From Pollenia angustigena (lineage: Eukaryota; Arthropoda; Insecta; Diptera; Polleniidae): a stretch of DNA of 64,000 bases. This document shows, one piece after another, positions 53,722-63,837 of the stretch. The notes beneath the pieces were generated by a model that searched no databases, was not told where the DNA came from, and saw nothing but the letters and a program-made list of their open reading frames with translations. The translations under genes were made by a program, and so were the position numbers. Numbering within the stretch: the stretch's first letter is position 1; every line of letters begins with the position of its first letter. The stretch spans positions 161,074,511 to 161,138,510 of the forward strand of contig OV884059.1 in assembly GCA_930367215.1 (NCBI GenBank), in the 5' to 3' direction.

Positions 53722-54224
53722 AAGCCTAGTACTCTGTTGAAATTTGTGAAAAATGTTGAGCAACATTAATTATTTCACACAAAAATTTTGACATGTATCA
53801 ATGTTACCTATCATGCGAGTTTGTTCAATTTGACGTTTTTATTTCTGCAAAGTATGCAACATTGTTTGGCGTATGTTAACAAACCCCACATGTATTTTAC
53901 AAAAAATTATTTATTTTAATAAAAAAGAAAGTTAATAAGGATAAAAAACTGTTATCGGTTCTGTTGTGTTGTTTTAAATTTTTATTTTTTGTTTAATAAT
54001 CAGTTTATACTTGTTTGCTTTTGCTTAAAATTCCACGTGAAATAAGTGCAGCTTACATTATTTCGCAGTTGTAAAAAAATGTTGCTAGAAACATTTCGGA
54101 ACTTTTTCACAAAATAAACAGAGTACAGCTTTATCAACATTATTTCATAGATATTCCGCACGTGTTTTTTTTATATGAGTTTTGACAGCATTTCACGTGA
54201 AATGTTGAACGGAGTACCAGGCTT
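53722..54224. mobile_element. MITE AK
   Basis: Left end AAAGCCTAGTACTCTGTTGA and right end, complemented, AAGCCTGGTACTCCGTTCAA. Inner words TTTCACGTGAAAT/ATTTCAC recur through the 503 bp. Target duplication not resolved. Non-coding. Confidence 0.65.
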
Positions 54225-54481
54225 AAGTTTAAATATAATTTGTAATTATTTGTGTAAATCTTAATTAATAAAGAACATCATAAAAAGCACAAATGTTTCG
54301 AAACAAAAACTTGACTTTTTCACAAATGTTTTAAATGAGTCGTTTATTTTGAAAGTGGTTAAAGTCAATTTTTTCTTTTATTTACATTCATTTATTAAGG
54401 ATAATATTAAAGATTTTGCCATATTATTTCTCCTCATTTAGATTATGTGTGAGGTTTTGTTAAAATATTAATGGTGCATAG

Positions 54482-55504
54482 CAGGGTTGTCAGATTGATT
54501 TTGACCTTTTTCGCCAAATTCAATGTCAAAAATCGCCAAAGCTTTTGTTTGCAAGTTTTTGACAATAAAATACATATTTTTTTAATTACTAAAACTAATT
54601 TTTATAAATCCTAAAAAATAAATTAGTTCCGTATCACTAAAATACGCCAAAACTTCAAAAAAAGTCGCCATAATATATATTTTGTTTAATTTTTATATAG
54701 AGCGAAATAAAAATAGTTAGTAAACACAAAAAAGGTACGATGTATACTTTAAAATAATTTATAGTAGTCTACTTAAAGCAACAAATAAAGAATTTTTGCG
54801 GTAAGTACTAAACAAATATTATAGATACAATAGTTGCACTTTTATTATATATCTAAACGCTTCACCGGCAAGACTCGCTATTTGTCTTATTATTTGGAAT
54901 ACTTTGTGAGGGTATTACATTTATTCAACGAAAGTACAAAAGAAGTGCAACATGTACTATTCCCATTCATATAAAATATCAGGCATGTTCTGAAAATCAC
55001 TTTTTGTGAAAGTGAATTGAAATCACAAAAAAGGTGTTCTGAACAGCTTTTTGTTCATAAACGTCCAAAGGTATGATAGGATTCATAAAAATCTTTAAAA
55101 TATCACTAACAACGACATATTTTATTTGTGATATAATGTGAAAATGTTTATAGACTTAAAATATATTAGTGTTTTAAGGAATTCTATTTTTTGTTTGTTT
55201 CAAGAGCAATTTTATATATAAAAAACACTTTTCTAGAAGATTTTCATTAACTTCATCAGCCAAATACCTATCATACATATGATTGCCTGAAATTTCATTC
55301 ATAAAAATACGAGAATTAAAATAATATTATTTCCAAGTATTGAATTTTATGAATTTCAAAACAAATTCAAAGGTCATCAAAAATAGCCAGTTGGCGATTT
55401 TAACTATTTTATAAATCGCCATGTCGCCAAATCAAAAATTAACTCGCCAAACAAGTTAGAAAATCGCCACGTTTGGCGAGAAATCGCCACATCTGACAAC
55501 CCTG
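54482..55504. mobile_element. hAT-type element Y, perfect 8-bp duplication
   Basis: Left end CAGGGTTGTCAGATTGATTT, right end CACATCTGACAACCCTG. GTGCATAG is duplicated exactly (54474-54481, 55505-55512). AAATCGCCAAA/TTTGGCGA words are strongly iterated in the terminal 200 bp on each side. No transposase in the 1023 bp. Confidence 0.95.
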
Positions 55505-55816
55505 GTGCATAGGTGGTTTATACCTTAGTATCTCCTTCATATCCTCAGGAGTTGAAATGGGACGTACATTTTTGTATAATGGTGTTAATTTTATTTTGTT
55601 GAAGTTCCTTGGTCTTCCCCGACAAGGTTATAAGTCAAGTATTTGGAACTCTTTATCCACTTCCATAGATCCTTTGTAAAATATTTTATAGGGTTCACTT
55701 TTTATAAATCGCATTCAACTTATCCTTAGCCAATTAACAGGTACGCCACTAGTGTTTTTTATTCTTTTATGAATTGCTTCTTCCAGAGTTTTTGTAAAAA
55801 AAACTTTACGTTTCAT
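55505..55816 (-). pseudogene. Unidentified coding relic interrupted by Y
   Basis: Minus strand, ATG at 55814-55816. The frame runs MKRKVFFTKTLEEAIHKRIK to NTSGVPVNWLRIS, a stop, MRFIKSEPYKIFYKGSMEVD..., a second stop, then RGRPRNFNKIKLTPLYKNVR and PISTPEDMKEILRYKPPM, where it meets the hAT Y insertion. Past Y it would end within a few codons. A basic, low-stop 100-codon frame of this composition is unlikely to be chance. The RGRPR core resembles an AT-hook. I do not recognise the family; a transposon-encoded DNA-binding or accessory protein is a guess. Confidence 0.45.
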
Positions 55817-56739
55817 TTTAGTTAATAAAAATTTGTGGACTTAAGCCGGTTTCAAAATAATTTTTTTTGGATTTCGTTAGCTAACTAATTTTCAAGTGCC
55901 TAAAATCATAGCGATTTTAATGATACTAGACTTAAAAAAAAGATTATATAGGATTGCGATTATTGTTATCATTAACTACTTTTTTTTTAAAAAATGGACT
56001 TAAACCACTTTCAAAATAAACGACTCAAATATTCAATGAGTTGCTAGTTTTTACAGAAAGTTAATTTCGTCAAAAAAATTCATGTAGGTATTTTTTTTTT
56101 TTTTTCATTAACTTTATGTTTTTACAAAACGTCGAGGTTTCTAAAAAAAAACATCACATTTTTCACAAACAATTTATTTTTTTTACAGGAACTTAAAAAT
56201 ATAAGATTTTGCCATAATTTCACATCTATTAAAAAAAAAATCTTAATGTTTTCACAAAAAGTGTCAATAATAAAACAAACACTAAGTTTTTTCAGAAGAA
56301 CATTTTGTTGTTTATGATGTATCTGGATGTTTTCTAATATCTTTTTAGTTTCCTACTAAATTCCTTTCTTTAAACTTTCTTGTTCCTTAGAAAACATTTG
56401 AAAGAGTATCAATAGTTTTACAAGCATTTCATTTAGGATTTCTTAACAATATTTATTTCATCTTCAATCAACCAACTTTGCAAAAAAAAAATTTGGAAAA
56501 ATAAAAGCTTTTAAACATTTTACCATGAATATTTCATGGACAATTAATGACCATGGTCTTGGTCATCATTTTATGATTTTACCTTAAAAAAAAATTTCCA
56601 TGTAACGATGATGTTTCATTTGTAAGAAATAAATGCCTGAATACAATCAACACAACACAACACACACAAACAAGCAAAATAAACCATACCAATAACAACG
56701 CCAAAAAAATAAAAAACCAAACCAAAATCAACTAATAGT
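55817..56739. other. AT-rich DNA, nothing recognised
   Basis: Poly-T runs (56090-56105) and no repeat match. An A/C-rich stretch near 56640-56730 (ACACAACACACACAAACAAG) is simple sequence. Confidence 0.45.
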
Positions 56740-56800
56740 GATATATTTGGCTCTGCCGAATATTATATACCCTTCACCATGGTGCGAAAAGAAGAGAAAG
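56740..56800 (-). repeat. Repeat G terminal fragment (G8)
   Basis: TATATTTGGCTCTGCCGAAT and ATATACCCTTCACCATGGTG match the AACAAGTAAGA-proximal end of G (compare 11370-11400 and 33117). Only ~60 bp remain. Confidence 0.5.
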
Positions 56801-57158
56801 TTACTTAAATGGCTTCTAAAGGCACTTTTACACTATAATACAAGTCTTAAGTATTTTGAGGAAAATACAACCCTGACATAACTGATAGAAAAGGTGTCAT
56901 AAAGCTGATGTATATTGACATCAGTACTATGACCAGGAATGTTAGATGTGACGATTTTACGTCATTTTGACGATTTTTTTCGATGAATTTACCAAAATGA
57001 CGATTTTTAATGTAGAGTCACTTAGGTTTTGACGATTTAATCCCGTCAATCAATTTATTTTAAACTTTAATCTGGCATCAATTTTATAACACTTCAATCT
57101 GGCAAGTAAAGTTTTTTCTTAGTTTGTATATGTGTGTAGAGGCGAATATATATTTACA

Positions 57159-58232
57159 CTAGCGGACCCGACGAACTTCGCCTCGTCCCAATTTTAAGCC
57201 TTCAGACAAACTTTGGAATAATAATACAACACAAATATTTAAATTTTCAATGTGATTTATTTAAATGGAATCAGTAGAGAGCGATGTGATGAACAATGTT
57301 TTTCAATTTGTTTTCCGGCGCAAAAACAAATAACGTAGACGGTTTCCCAACATGCGATCATGCAACGTACAGCTGACCGTGCAGAAAACAGGGAAAATTG
57401 AGATTAATCCCACAGACTTCTAGTGATTGGCTTTGCGATTTATTGATTGTCATTGCAAATGCCAATCGAACGGGGAACTGAATCCGCTTGAATTGGAATG
57501 GAAGGTTAGTTGGAATAATGGGAATTCCTGGGATAATGACATCCTCTGCTTTGAATTTGCCCTTGATGATTGTCGCCTGAACACATTGTCCATTAGCTTT
57601 TAGACGGGCAACCGCGTACCGTTGCACATTTTTGGAGGATTGAGATTCCGCAACATGATTATGATCAATACCACCTTCAGCTGTAAATTATGCGGCGGAG
57701 TTCCTGGTACATCAAGCGAGTTCAAAAATTCCGACGGGTAGCTGGTCGGTTCATTTTCGTCGGTCACGCAGTCAACAGATTTGTATGTATGCAGTTGTCC
57801 AGCGATTCGACTTTGAATAATTAAGTTTAAGCTATCGACATCCTTATTCTTCGCTGCTAGTATTGCCCGTTCACGAATCCAATCGAGATTTTTGTAATTT
57901 TGTGCAATGACAGGGAACACTTTGTTGATGATTTCCTCCTTGGACGATGTGAATTCACAAAAATTTTCAGGGAATCAATCCATTCGAAACATCAACAGGA
58001 ATTTGGCTGTTGCCAAGCTCCAGCAGTTGTCCCGAGAATTTGGCAGGCGATGGGTCATTCTGCAACGCGAATCTCATGTTTGTGTTCAATTGCAACTTCT
58101 GGACATGCCTCCACAAAGACGACGATTACAGGAACGCGTTAAGTTCATCCGCAGCAGAAGATTTGGGGATGACAGGAAGTGTTTGACGAAAATCTCCGGA
58201 GAGCAATATCAAAGTCCCAGCAAATCGTCTTA
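57159..58232 (-). mobile_element. Helitron relic inside hAT element H
   Basis: On the minus strand the element ends GTCGGGTCCGCTAG followed by T at 57159, a Helitron 3' terminus preceded by a GC-rich GGCGAAGTTCGTCGGG segment. The 5' part is lost: homology begins within the helicase at about 58232, where AT-rich H sequence resumes. Insertion or capture within H is clear because H ends flank it. Confidence 0.75.
57271..58232 (-). pseudogene. Helitron RepHel helicase, C-terminal third
   Basis: On the minus strand the order of conserved segments is LLSGDFRQTLPVIPKSSAAD, then WRHVQKLQLNTNMRFALQND, the ERAILAAKNKDVD region, YPSEFLNSLDVPGTPPHNL, IMLRNLNPPKMCNGTRL, then RLAFAMTINKSQSQSLEVCG, HGQLYVA and VGKPSTLFVFAPEN, with a terminal TGA at 57271-57273. 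This is the PIF1-like helicase of Helitrons (motif III onward). At least three frameshifts and several stops are visible (near 58140, 57965 and 57610). The invariant GQ of NKSQGQ is SQ here. Walker A/B and the Rep nuclease domain are missing. Confidence 0.9.
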
Positions 58233-58439
58233 AGTATTAAAAATTCTATATTTTTTGGTTTTGTATAATTTTATACTTAATTATTTTTTTATGTTTTAAT
58301 AGAGAAATTAATCCGTGTTGATAAAAAACGATTTTTTATATGACAATTTTTTGATGGTTTTTTTCAGAACTAATGACGATTAGACGATTTTTTTTTTCAA
58401 ATTTTGACGATAATTCGAAAAAAACATCTAACATCACTG

Positions 58440-58689
58440 ACTATGACAAGTGTCTTCGTTTTTGACCCCATGACACTTTTCATAATGGTGATGTCAACCT
58501 TAACATCACTTGGCCAAAGTGTCATCAGGGTCAAAAAGAAATTATGCCAACAATGGGATGACTCATCGGCATCACAGAAATTACGAACATGTCCTCAGTG
58601 CGATGACGCAGTAACATCGGAGAAAGGACACATAAGCATCAATTTAATGACAATTAAGTCATTGGAATTGAATTAAGTCAAAGTGAGAG
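58440..58689. other. Segment rich in ATGAC/GTCAT words
   Basis: About 240 bp, less AT-rich than its surroundings, with at least ten GTCAT/ATGAC and several TGATGTCA-like words (GGTGATGTCAACC, GCGATGACGCAG). A plus-strand frame (58404-58676) exists but looks like a by-product. Similar words flank H on the left (TGACATCAGTACTATGAC) and appear at 59815-59950 (GACGTCACTATAGTCAT), so H sits in an older sequence of this type. Confidence 0.4.
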
Positions 58690-58779
58690 AACATTATTAT
58701 TTTCTTATCCGTTACATATGTTTGTTTCACTTTTGTTGAATTACGATCTTTGTTTACAGCAGAACTCTCAATAATAAAA

Positions 58780-59647
58780 CTGATGGTCCATACCATGCGT
58801 TTATGCGTCTGTCCTTTTTATGAATCAGTGTAATTGTATATGACAAGTTACACACCAAAATGCAGAGAATGCATACACGCATCAAAGCATGAAAGTAGGT
58901 TTACTTTCTACTTTTGTATCCGTCGCATGTGTGGTGAAAAAAAGTCAGCTGTTATTGATGGCCATGGATGACAAATTACATTTTTTTTCAATGTTATCGA
59001 TAAATATGTTTGTGTGGTGCATTACTTTTTACTATTTTTTGCATTAAAAAAGGTTTATAATAAGAAAACAAGCAAGCTTTCTTAGGGCCATTATTACAAC
59101 TTGAAGTTAGCTAAAGTTAAGATTAAATTACAGATAATAATGTGTTATCTGTCAAAAAGCGTCTGTTAACTATCGGATAACAGCTAACGCCAAGTTATAA
59201 TAATGGCCCTTAATAAATATTGTATAAACTTTAAAGAATAAAATATATTAAAATTAATTTTAGGTACAATTTTACCACGAACAAAATTGGCCATTCTAGT
59301 TATCGATTGCTTTTATCTTCTGAGTGTCATCTTTGTTGTCTCTATTATTTTTGTTAACAAATGCCATGAATTGAAAACTTATTGATACCGTGAAAAATCA
59401 CGAATATTTTTATAATAATAGCTTACTCCTCTATGAAAATCATTAAATAAATTCTATTAATATATCAATTACACTCTCCATTTTTTGCAAAATTGTTTTT
59501 AATTGTTAAACATATTAGCACAACAGCTGATAAAAAAACAAATTTGGCGCATAAAACGCATTGCATGTAACTTGAATTTAGAAACGCATAAAATGCACAA
59601 AAATCATCATATGCATCTACGCATGAACGCATGGTGTGGACCTTCAG
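58780..59647. mobile_element. TIR element AD with MITE N inside
   Basis: Left end CTGATGGTCCATACCATGCG, right end complemented CTGAAGGTCCACACCATGCG, continuing TTTATGCGT/TTCATGCGT. ATGCGT/ACGCAT words are iterated (CATACACGCATCAAAGCATG). 868 bp including N. Target duplication not resolved. Confidence 0.7.
59085..59209. mobile_element. Palindromic MITE N, TTA target duplication
   Basis: 125 bp with TIRs GGGCCATTATTACAACTTG and, complemented, GGGCCATTATTATAACTTG, continuing AGTTAGC/CGTTAGC. TTA at 59082-59084 and 59210-59212. Same plan as MITE L (GGGCCTTATTACC). Nested inside AD. Confidence 0.85.
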
Positions 59648-59800
59648 CTTAAGACACCAGCACAATGCCCCATATGGTTTTCGTAATCATTCTACTTTCA
59701 AAATTTGATGTATTTAACTTAATAATTAAAAAAATAGAATATAGGAATTTTTGCTTCTTTTAATACATTGTAATCATGAAAATAATATTAATAATATACA

Positions 59801-61040
59801 AAATGTGGCATCGAATTGACGTCACTATAGTCATAAAAGAGATCACACGTAAAAAATTACAAAATTGTACAAAGACGTTAGTCATTGGATTGATGTAACT
59901 TTTTGCATCATTGATGCCATTTGTAGTAACATTGATGTCACAATTCTAATATTAGCGCATCATAAATATGAAGATGCATTTTTCTATCAGTGTAATGGCC
60001 GTTTTCTCAATACGCGATTATCGCTTTTCCCAGCGAAAAACTGCACATTAAAGAAATTTGGTTTTATCAATGTCTCATTTGCTTCTATTTTGTCGCAAAC
60101 CTAACCAGCACTCATCTGCCAATGAATTATTTTCCTTTTATTGGCGTACAAATAAATTCAAAAAGCTGATTCCCAACTTTTGTATGTATTTAAAGAGGTG
60201 CTGCCAACTGAAAACAATGTTGGTATATTGAGAAATCCAAAATCGTTAACGGAGAGCTTATCGTTCTAATAAATTTGTGTTGACATTAAGTAACAGACAT
60301 TTTGTCGATACATTGAGAAAATGCCCATAAAAATATTTAAAGAAGAAAATAATTTAAAAAAAAAATTCTTTTTAATTTCAAAAAACAAAAAGAAACACCA
60401 AACATTTCATGTGGTGTTATTTTCTAATTGATTCCACTGGCGCGCCGAAATCGATTACATTGAAATACAGATGAATAAAGTGTTTTCCGCGAGAAAGCAT
60501 AGGACCTACTGTAATTTATGGAGCGATTTCACTAAATTAAGTAGTGTTTTTTATACACTACATAATTCTCATCACTATCTAGTGGTGGTGGATATAAAAA
60601 TGTGTTTTGGTTAAAAAAAGATTTTCATGGTTAACTAAATAAATTGATTTTAATAATTAATTTCGAATTCAAACTTCAATTATTCATTTTAATTTATTAA
60701 ATAAAAATTTAAATAGAATCTTACAAATAAATCAATAACTAGTTTGCTCTATTCAATTAAAATATTACATTTTTTTTAATTAGTTTGAATCCACTGAGGT
60801 AATAAAATGAAATATAAATTTTATGGTATTAATTTTTTAATTAAATCAATTTACACATTGGTTGGAATAGTACGTTGTTTTTTTTTATTCTTTTTTTAAT
60901 TAAATTAATCATTTATTTAGAAAAAAATCACAATTTCCAATTTTTACAGATTTTAATTATGAAACTTTTGTGTGTAAACCTCTATTAAAATAAATATCTA
61001 TGAAAAGCATTTATCTTTTAATTTTCCAAAATCCCGAATC
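59801..61040. other. AT-rich DNA, nothing recognised
   Basis: No repeat match beyond the GTCACTATAGTCAT words near 59820. The 79-codon frame at 59865-60104 lacks any motif. 60600-61000 is extremely AT-rich. Confidence 0.45.
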
Positions 61041-61443
61041 TATGGATTTGCGAAAGCAAACCCCGACTGCCATCCCTTCCAAATACTTAAAACTTGTATT
61101 ATAGTTTAAAATCCCTTTAACGCACATTGCATTTTGAGGGTAAAAATTAGCAGCAGTCGTATTGTGCTCATATCTTTGCTATTTGTGCACAGATCTGGCT
61201 GGATTTCTATAGCAAGCATTTCTAAAATATATCTGATTTAAAATTTACAATCTAGATCCGAGTATATCTGGGGTCTTCGGAAAACCGATTTCAACGGCCA
61301 CAAGGACAACGTTTAGTCAACTTTGATGCTCCCAAGAACCCATATTAGATACATTTTGTAGTGTCTTACATCAATATTGCAGAAACAACAAACGGAATGA
61401 CAACATTTTATATACCCTTTCAAATTGTGGTGAAGTGTATAAA
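61041..61443 (-). repeat. Repeat G, copy G7
   Basis: GCAGTCGTATTGTGCTCATA, CACAGATCTGGCTGGATTTC, GGGGTCTTCGGAAAACCGAT, CATCAATATTGCAGAAACAA, and the end TATACCCTTTCAAATTGTGG. The GTCCGTCCG run is degenerate here. Confidence 0.65.
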
Positions 61444-61807
61444 AATAAATTGGCTGAAAAGGTTTACCATGCTTCATTTTTATTGTTGCTGCTTCTGTTA
61501 CTGTGTTGTTGTCAATATGTGGTAAATCTGTTTGCCAAGTTATGACATTTTATCACATTTTTGTAGTTAAAATACGCATGTGGCCAAAAAAAAAGGATAA
61601 CTTTTTTTTGAGGGAAAATATGTCATATTTTGAAATGGGTCTGATGGTCAAGTATGATTGCTGGAATTTAAACTGGCATTTAATTTTTTTTCGTCTGGTT
61701 TTTGGTTGTTTCAAGAAAATGTTTTTTTTTTAATTCATTCTCACCACTTTGCATATTTAGATTTTTTTCGAAAAAAAACCTTTGCATTAATTCCTTAGGT
61801 ATGTATG
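61444..61807. other. No recognised gene
   Basis: A 76-codon plus-strand frame (61503-61733) of Phe/Cys/Lys-rich composition has no motif. Poly-T runs throughout. Confidence 0.4.
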
Positions 61808-61815
61808 CTTATAAA

Positions 61816-63055
61816 CAGGGAAACCAAAAATATGCAATTGCATGTTTTTTCTTGTGCGACCAATGAAGTCGGAAACAATATATTTATCCGTTTTAGAGAT
61901 TTTTATGAATTTTGGCATTTTTGACAATTCTGACTTCAAATTCGGATCCAGGGGAAGGTTTTACATAAAGATTAGCTGTCAGAACTATTTGGTCACTACT
62001 GTATTGAAAATTTGTCACGTTGTGTTTTCACCAGGAAAAGAATGCGAAGATATGTGAAATTTTCGGTGTTATTTTTTAATTTGGTTTTTTCTGGATTAAA
62101 TATTAATGTTAAAGAAAACTATCACAGAGCAACATTGTTCATAAGATATAGCCCTAGAATATTTGTAAATAAGGTTTTTCTGTAAAATAAATACTACCGA
62201 AGTTATCAACAATTAAAGCGACCCATAGTGAGAAAAATAGCATTTTAGCAAACTTTGTAGGCTCAAGGCATGGCTAATAACTATGCAAACGATCTAAAAT
62301 TTTTTATATATATTTATTTTCTAATTTGGAATCATTTTAATGGGTTTGCCAAGTGAAAATACGAAAAAAAATTGCCCATATAACATGCGGTCACACTAAT
62401 GTCCATGTTAATTTGACAAATTTGGTAAACACATTTTAATTGTACTTAGAACGAAGTCTATGTAAATCGTGAGAATCGGTCTATACTTTTACATATTCCC
62501 CATAAAAACTTCTTGCCAAACTAGACTCTGTGTCCGCAGACCATCTTATTATATTGGTATTAAGATTAAATTCCCAAAATGATTTTACTGTAAATTAAAT
62601 TATTTTCGAATCAGTTCACTTTTGCCCAAAACTCCCACCTATAAAAAAAAAAAGCTTTTACTTCCTTTTAATGTTAAGATTAATAAACAATTTAGGGGCC
62701 GTCCCTAAAATCCCTTTAAGACAAAAAAATCTCATATGGATGCCAATATCTAGATAGTATTCGGCACAAATAACTCTAATATGAATTTTAACCTCTTAAC
62801 ATAACTTTGTTATTTGAGCCGATGATCTTGAAAATTCTTGTAAATACTTTAGTGTTTGGACTTTACCGGTTATAATTTTAGGATTGTTTTTATTAAATGG
62901 AACTGTTAAAATTGTTGAATATTTTATTTTTAAACTGACAATTTTTGAATTTTTTGGGGCATATTTTTATCAATTTTCAGAGTATATTTACAAGTTTTAA
63001 CTGCATATTTAATGCGCATAAAACTTGTTTTTAGGGCATATTTCTGGTTTCCCTG
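61816..63055. mobile_element. hAT-type element X2, perfect 8-bp duplication
   Basis: Left end CAGGGAAACCAAAAATATG, right end CATATTTCTGGTTTCCCTG. CTTATAAA is duplicated exactly (61808-61815, 63056-63063). It matches X1 in the left ~110 bp, in 62455-62800 (F-derived part) and at the right (GGGGCATATTTTTATC, GCATATTTAATGCGCATAAA). 61925-62440 is not shared with X1. Confidence 0.95.
62440..62810 (+). repeat. F-derived interior of X2 (F7)
   Basis: GAACGAAGTCTATGTAAATC, GTGAGAATCGGTCTATACTT, AGACTCTGTGTCCGCAGACC and AAAATCCCTTTAAGACAAAA correspond to the same positions in X1. The two copies share the same junction order, so it was inherited from a common X ancestor. Confidence 0.65.
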
Positions 63056-63063
63056 CTTATAAA

Positions 63064-63384
63064 TTATAACTAGGGGTTGCAATTTCATACAAACACGCAT
63101 TTTGGCAAATATCCGCACAAAACATGCTTACAATATTCAAACTATGCTCTAAAAATTAAAAAAAATATGAATTTATTAATTAAAATACAAACTCATATAA
63201 AGTTAACTTTGTTAAATTTTTGCATGGAAATAATTTAAGGTTATTTTACATACATACATACATACATCGTCTTAAATTTTTTCTTGTACAAAAAGCACTA
63301 ATTTTAAATGATATATAATAGCAAATTAAAAAAAAGAAATTGATCGATAAAATGCCAAAGAAAAAGGGATGACCCACCTTTTTG
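63064..63384. other. AT-rich DNA with (CATA)n tract
   Basis: TACATACATACATACATACA lies near 63248-63268. Nothing else recognised. Confidence 0.5.
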
Positions 63385-63800
63385 TATACCGGTCGACACA
63401 GTATCACTTCCTGAATCGATCTAACATTGTCCGTCCGTCCGGCTGGCAGATTTTCTGCCCTTGTAGCATTGTGCGTAAAGTACGTACAAGTCGCAATTCT
63501 AAAGATAATTTGATGAATTTTGGTAAGTTTTACGTTTAAATTGTCATTAGAATAAAGCCTACTAAAAAGGGTAGCAGTCAGTCAGATGACCCCTAAACAA
63601 ACTTCTTTCCGGAATTATCTTTGTGACTACAAATAAGATAGTTTGTGTTTTGGTATTTAGATAAAATTTGTCACTAAAATTTCTTATTGTAATATAAATC
63701 GTCTAACCAAAATCGGTCTATCCAATATAAATGCCACTCCCGAAAATAGCTTTTTTTCCATAACTTCCTTATAAATGTTGGTATTGATAAAAAAAAATTG
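63385..63800 (+). repeat. Repeat F, copy F8
   Basis: TATACCGGTCGACACAGTAT, CACTTCCTGAATCGATCTAA, GTCCGTCCGTCCGGCTGGCA, ATTGTGCGTAAAGTACGTAC and GATAATTTGATGAATTTTGG are F landmarks in order. CCAATATAAATGCCACTCCC follows. Confidence 0.6.
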
Positions 63801-63837
63801 GCAAAGATAACTTTTGTAATAAAGGGTGTCTAAATTG

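Larger units (their letters stand above)
56934..58439. mobile_element. hAT-type element H, perfect 8-bp duplication
   Basis: Left end CAGGAATGTTAGATGTGACG and right end, complemented, CAGTGATGTTAGATGTTTTT. ACTATGAC is duplicated exactly (56926-56933 and 58440-58447). GACGATTTT words are iterated at both ends as in element I. About two thirds of its length is a Helitron relic. No hAT transposase. Confidence 0.9.
58690..59800 (+). repeat. Dispersed repeat AC, copy 2, split by AD
   Basis: CCGTTACATATGTTTGTTTC and CAGCAGAACTCTC before AD, and GGTTTTCGTAATCATTCTAC after AD, match AC copy 1 at 25.8-26.0 kb in order and orientation. The AD insertion at 58780-59647 lies between them. Confidence 0.5.

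Noticed and set aside
57907..58233. A 108-codon plus-strand frame as a gene
   Set aside because: It is antisense to the Helitron helicase relic, whose conserved motifs on the minus strand explain the open frame.
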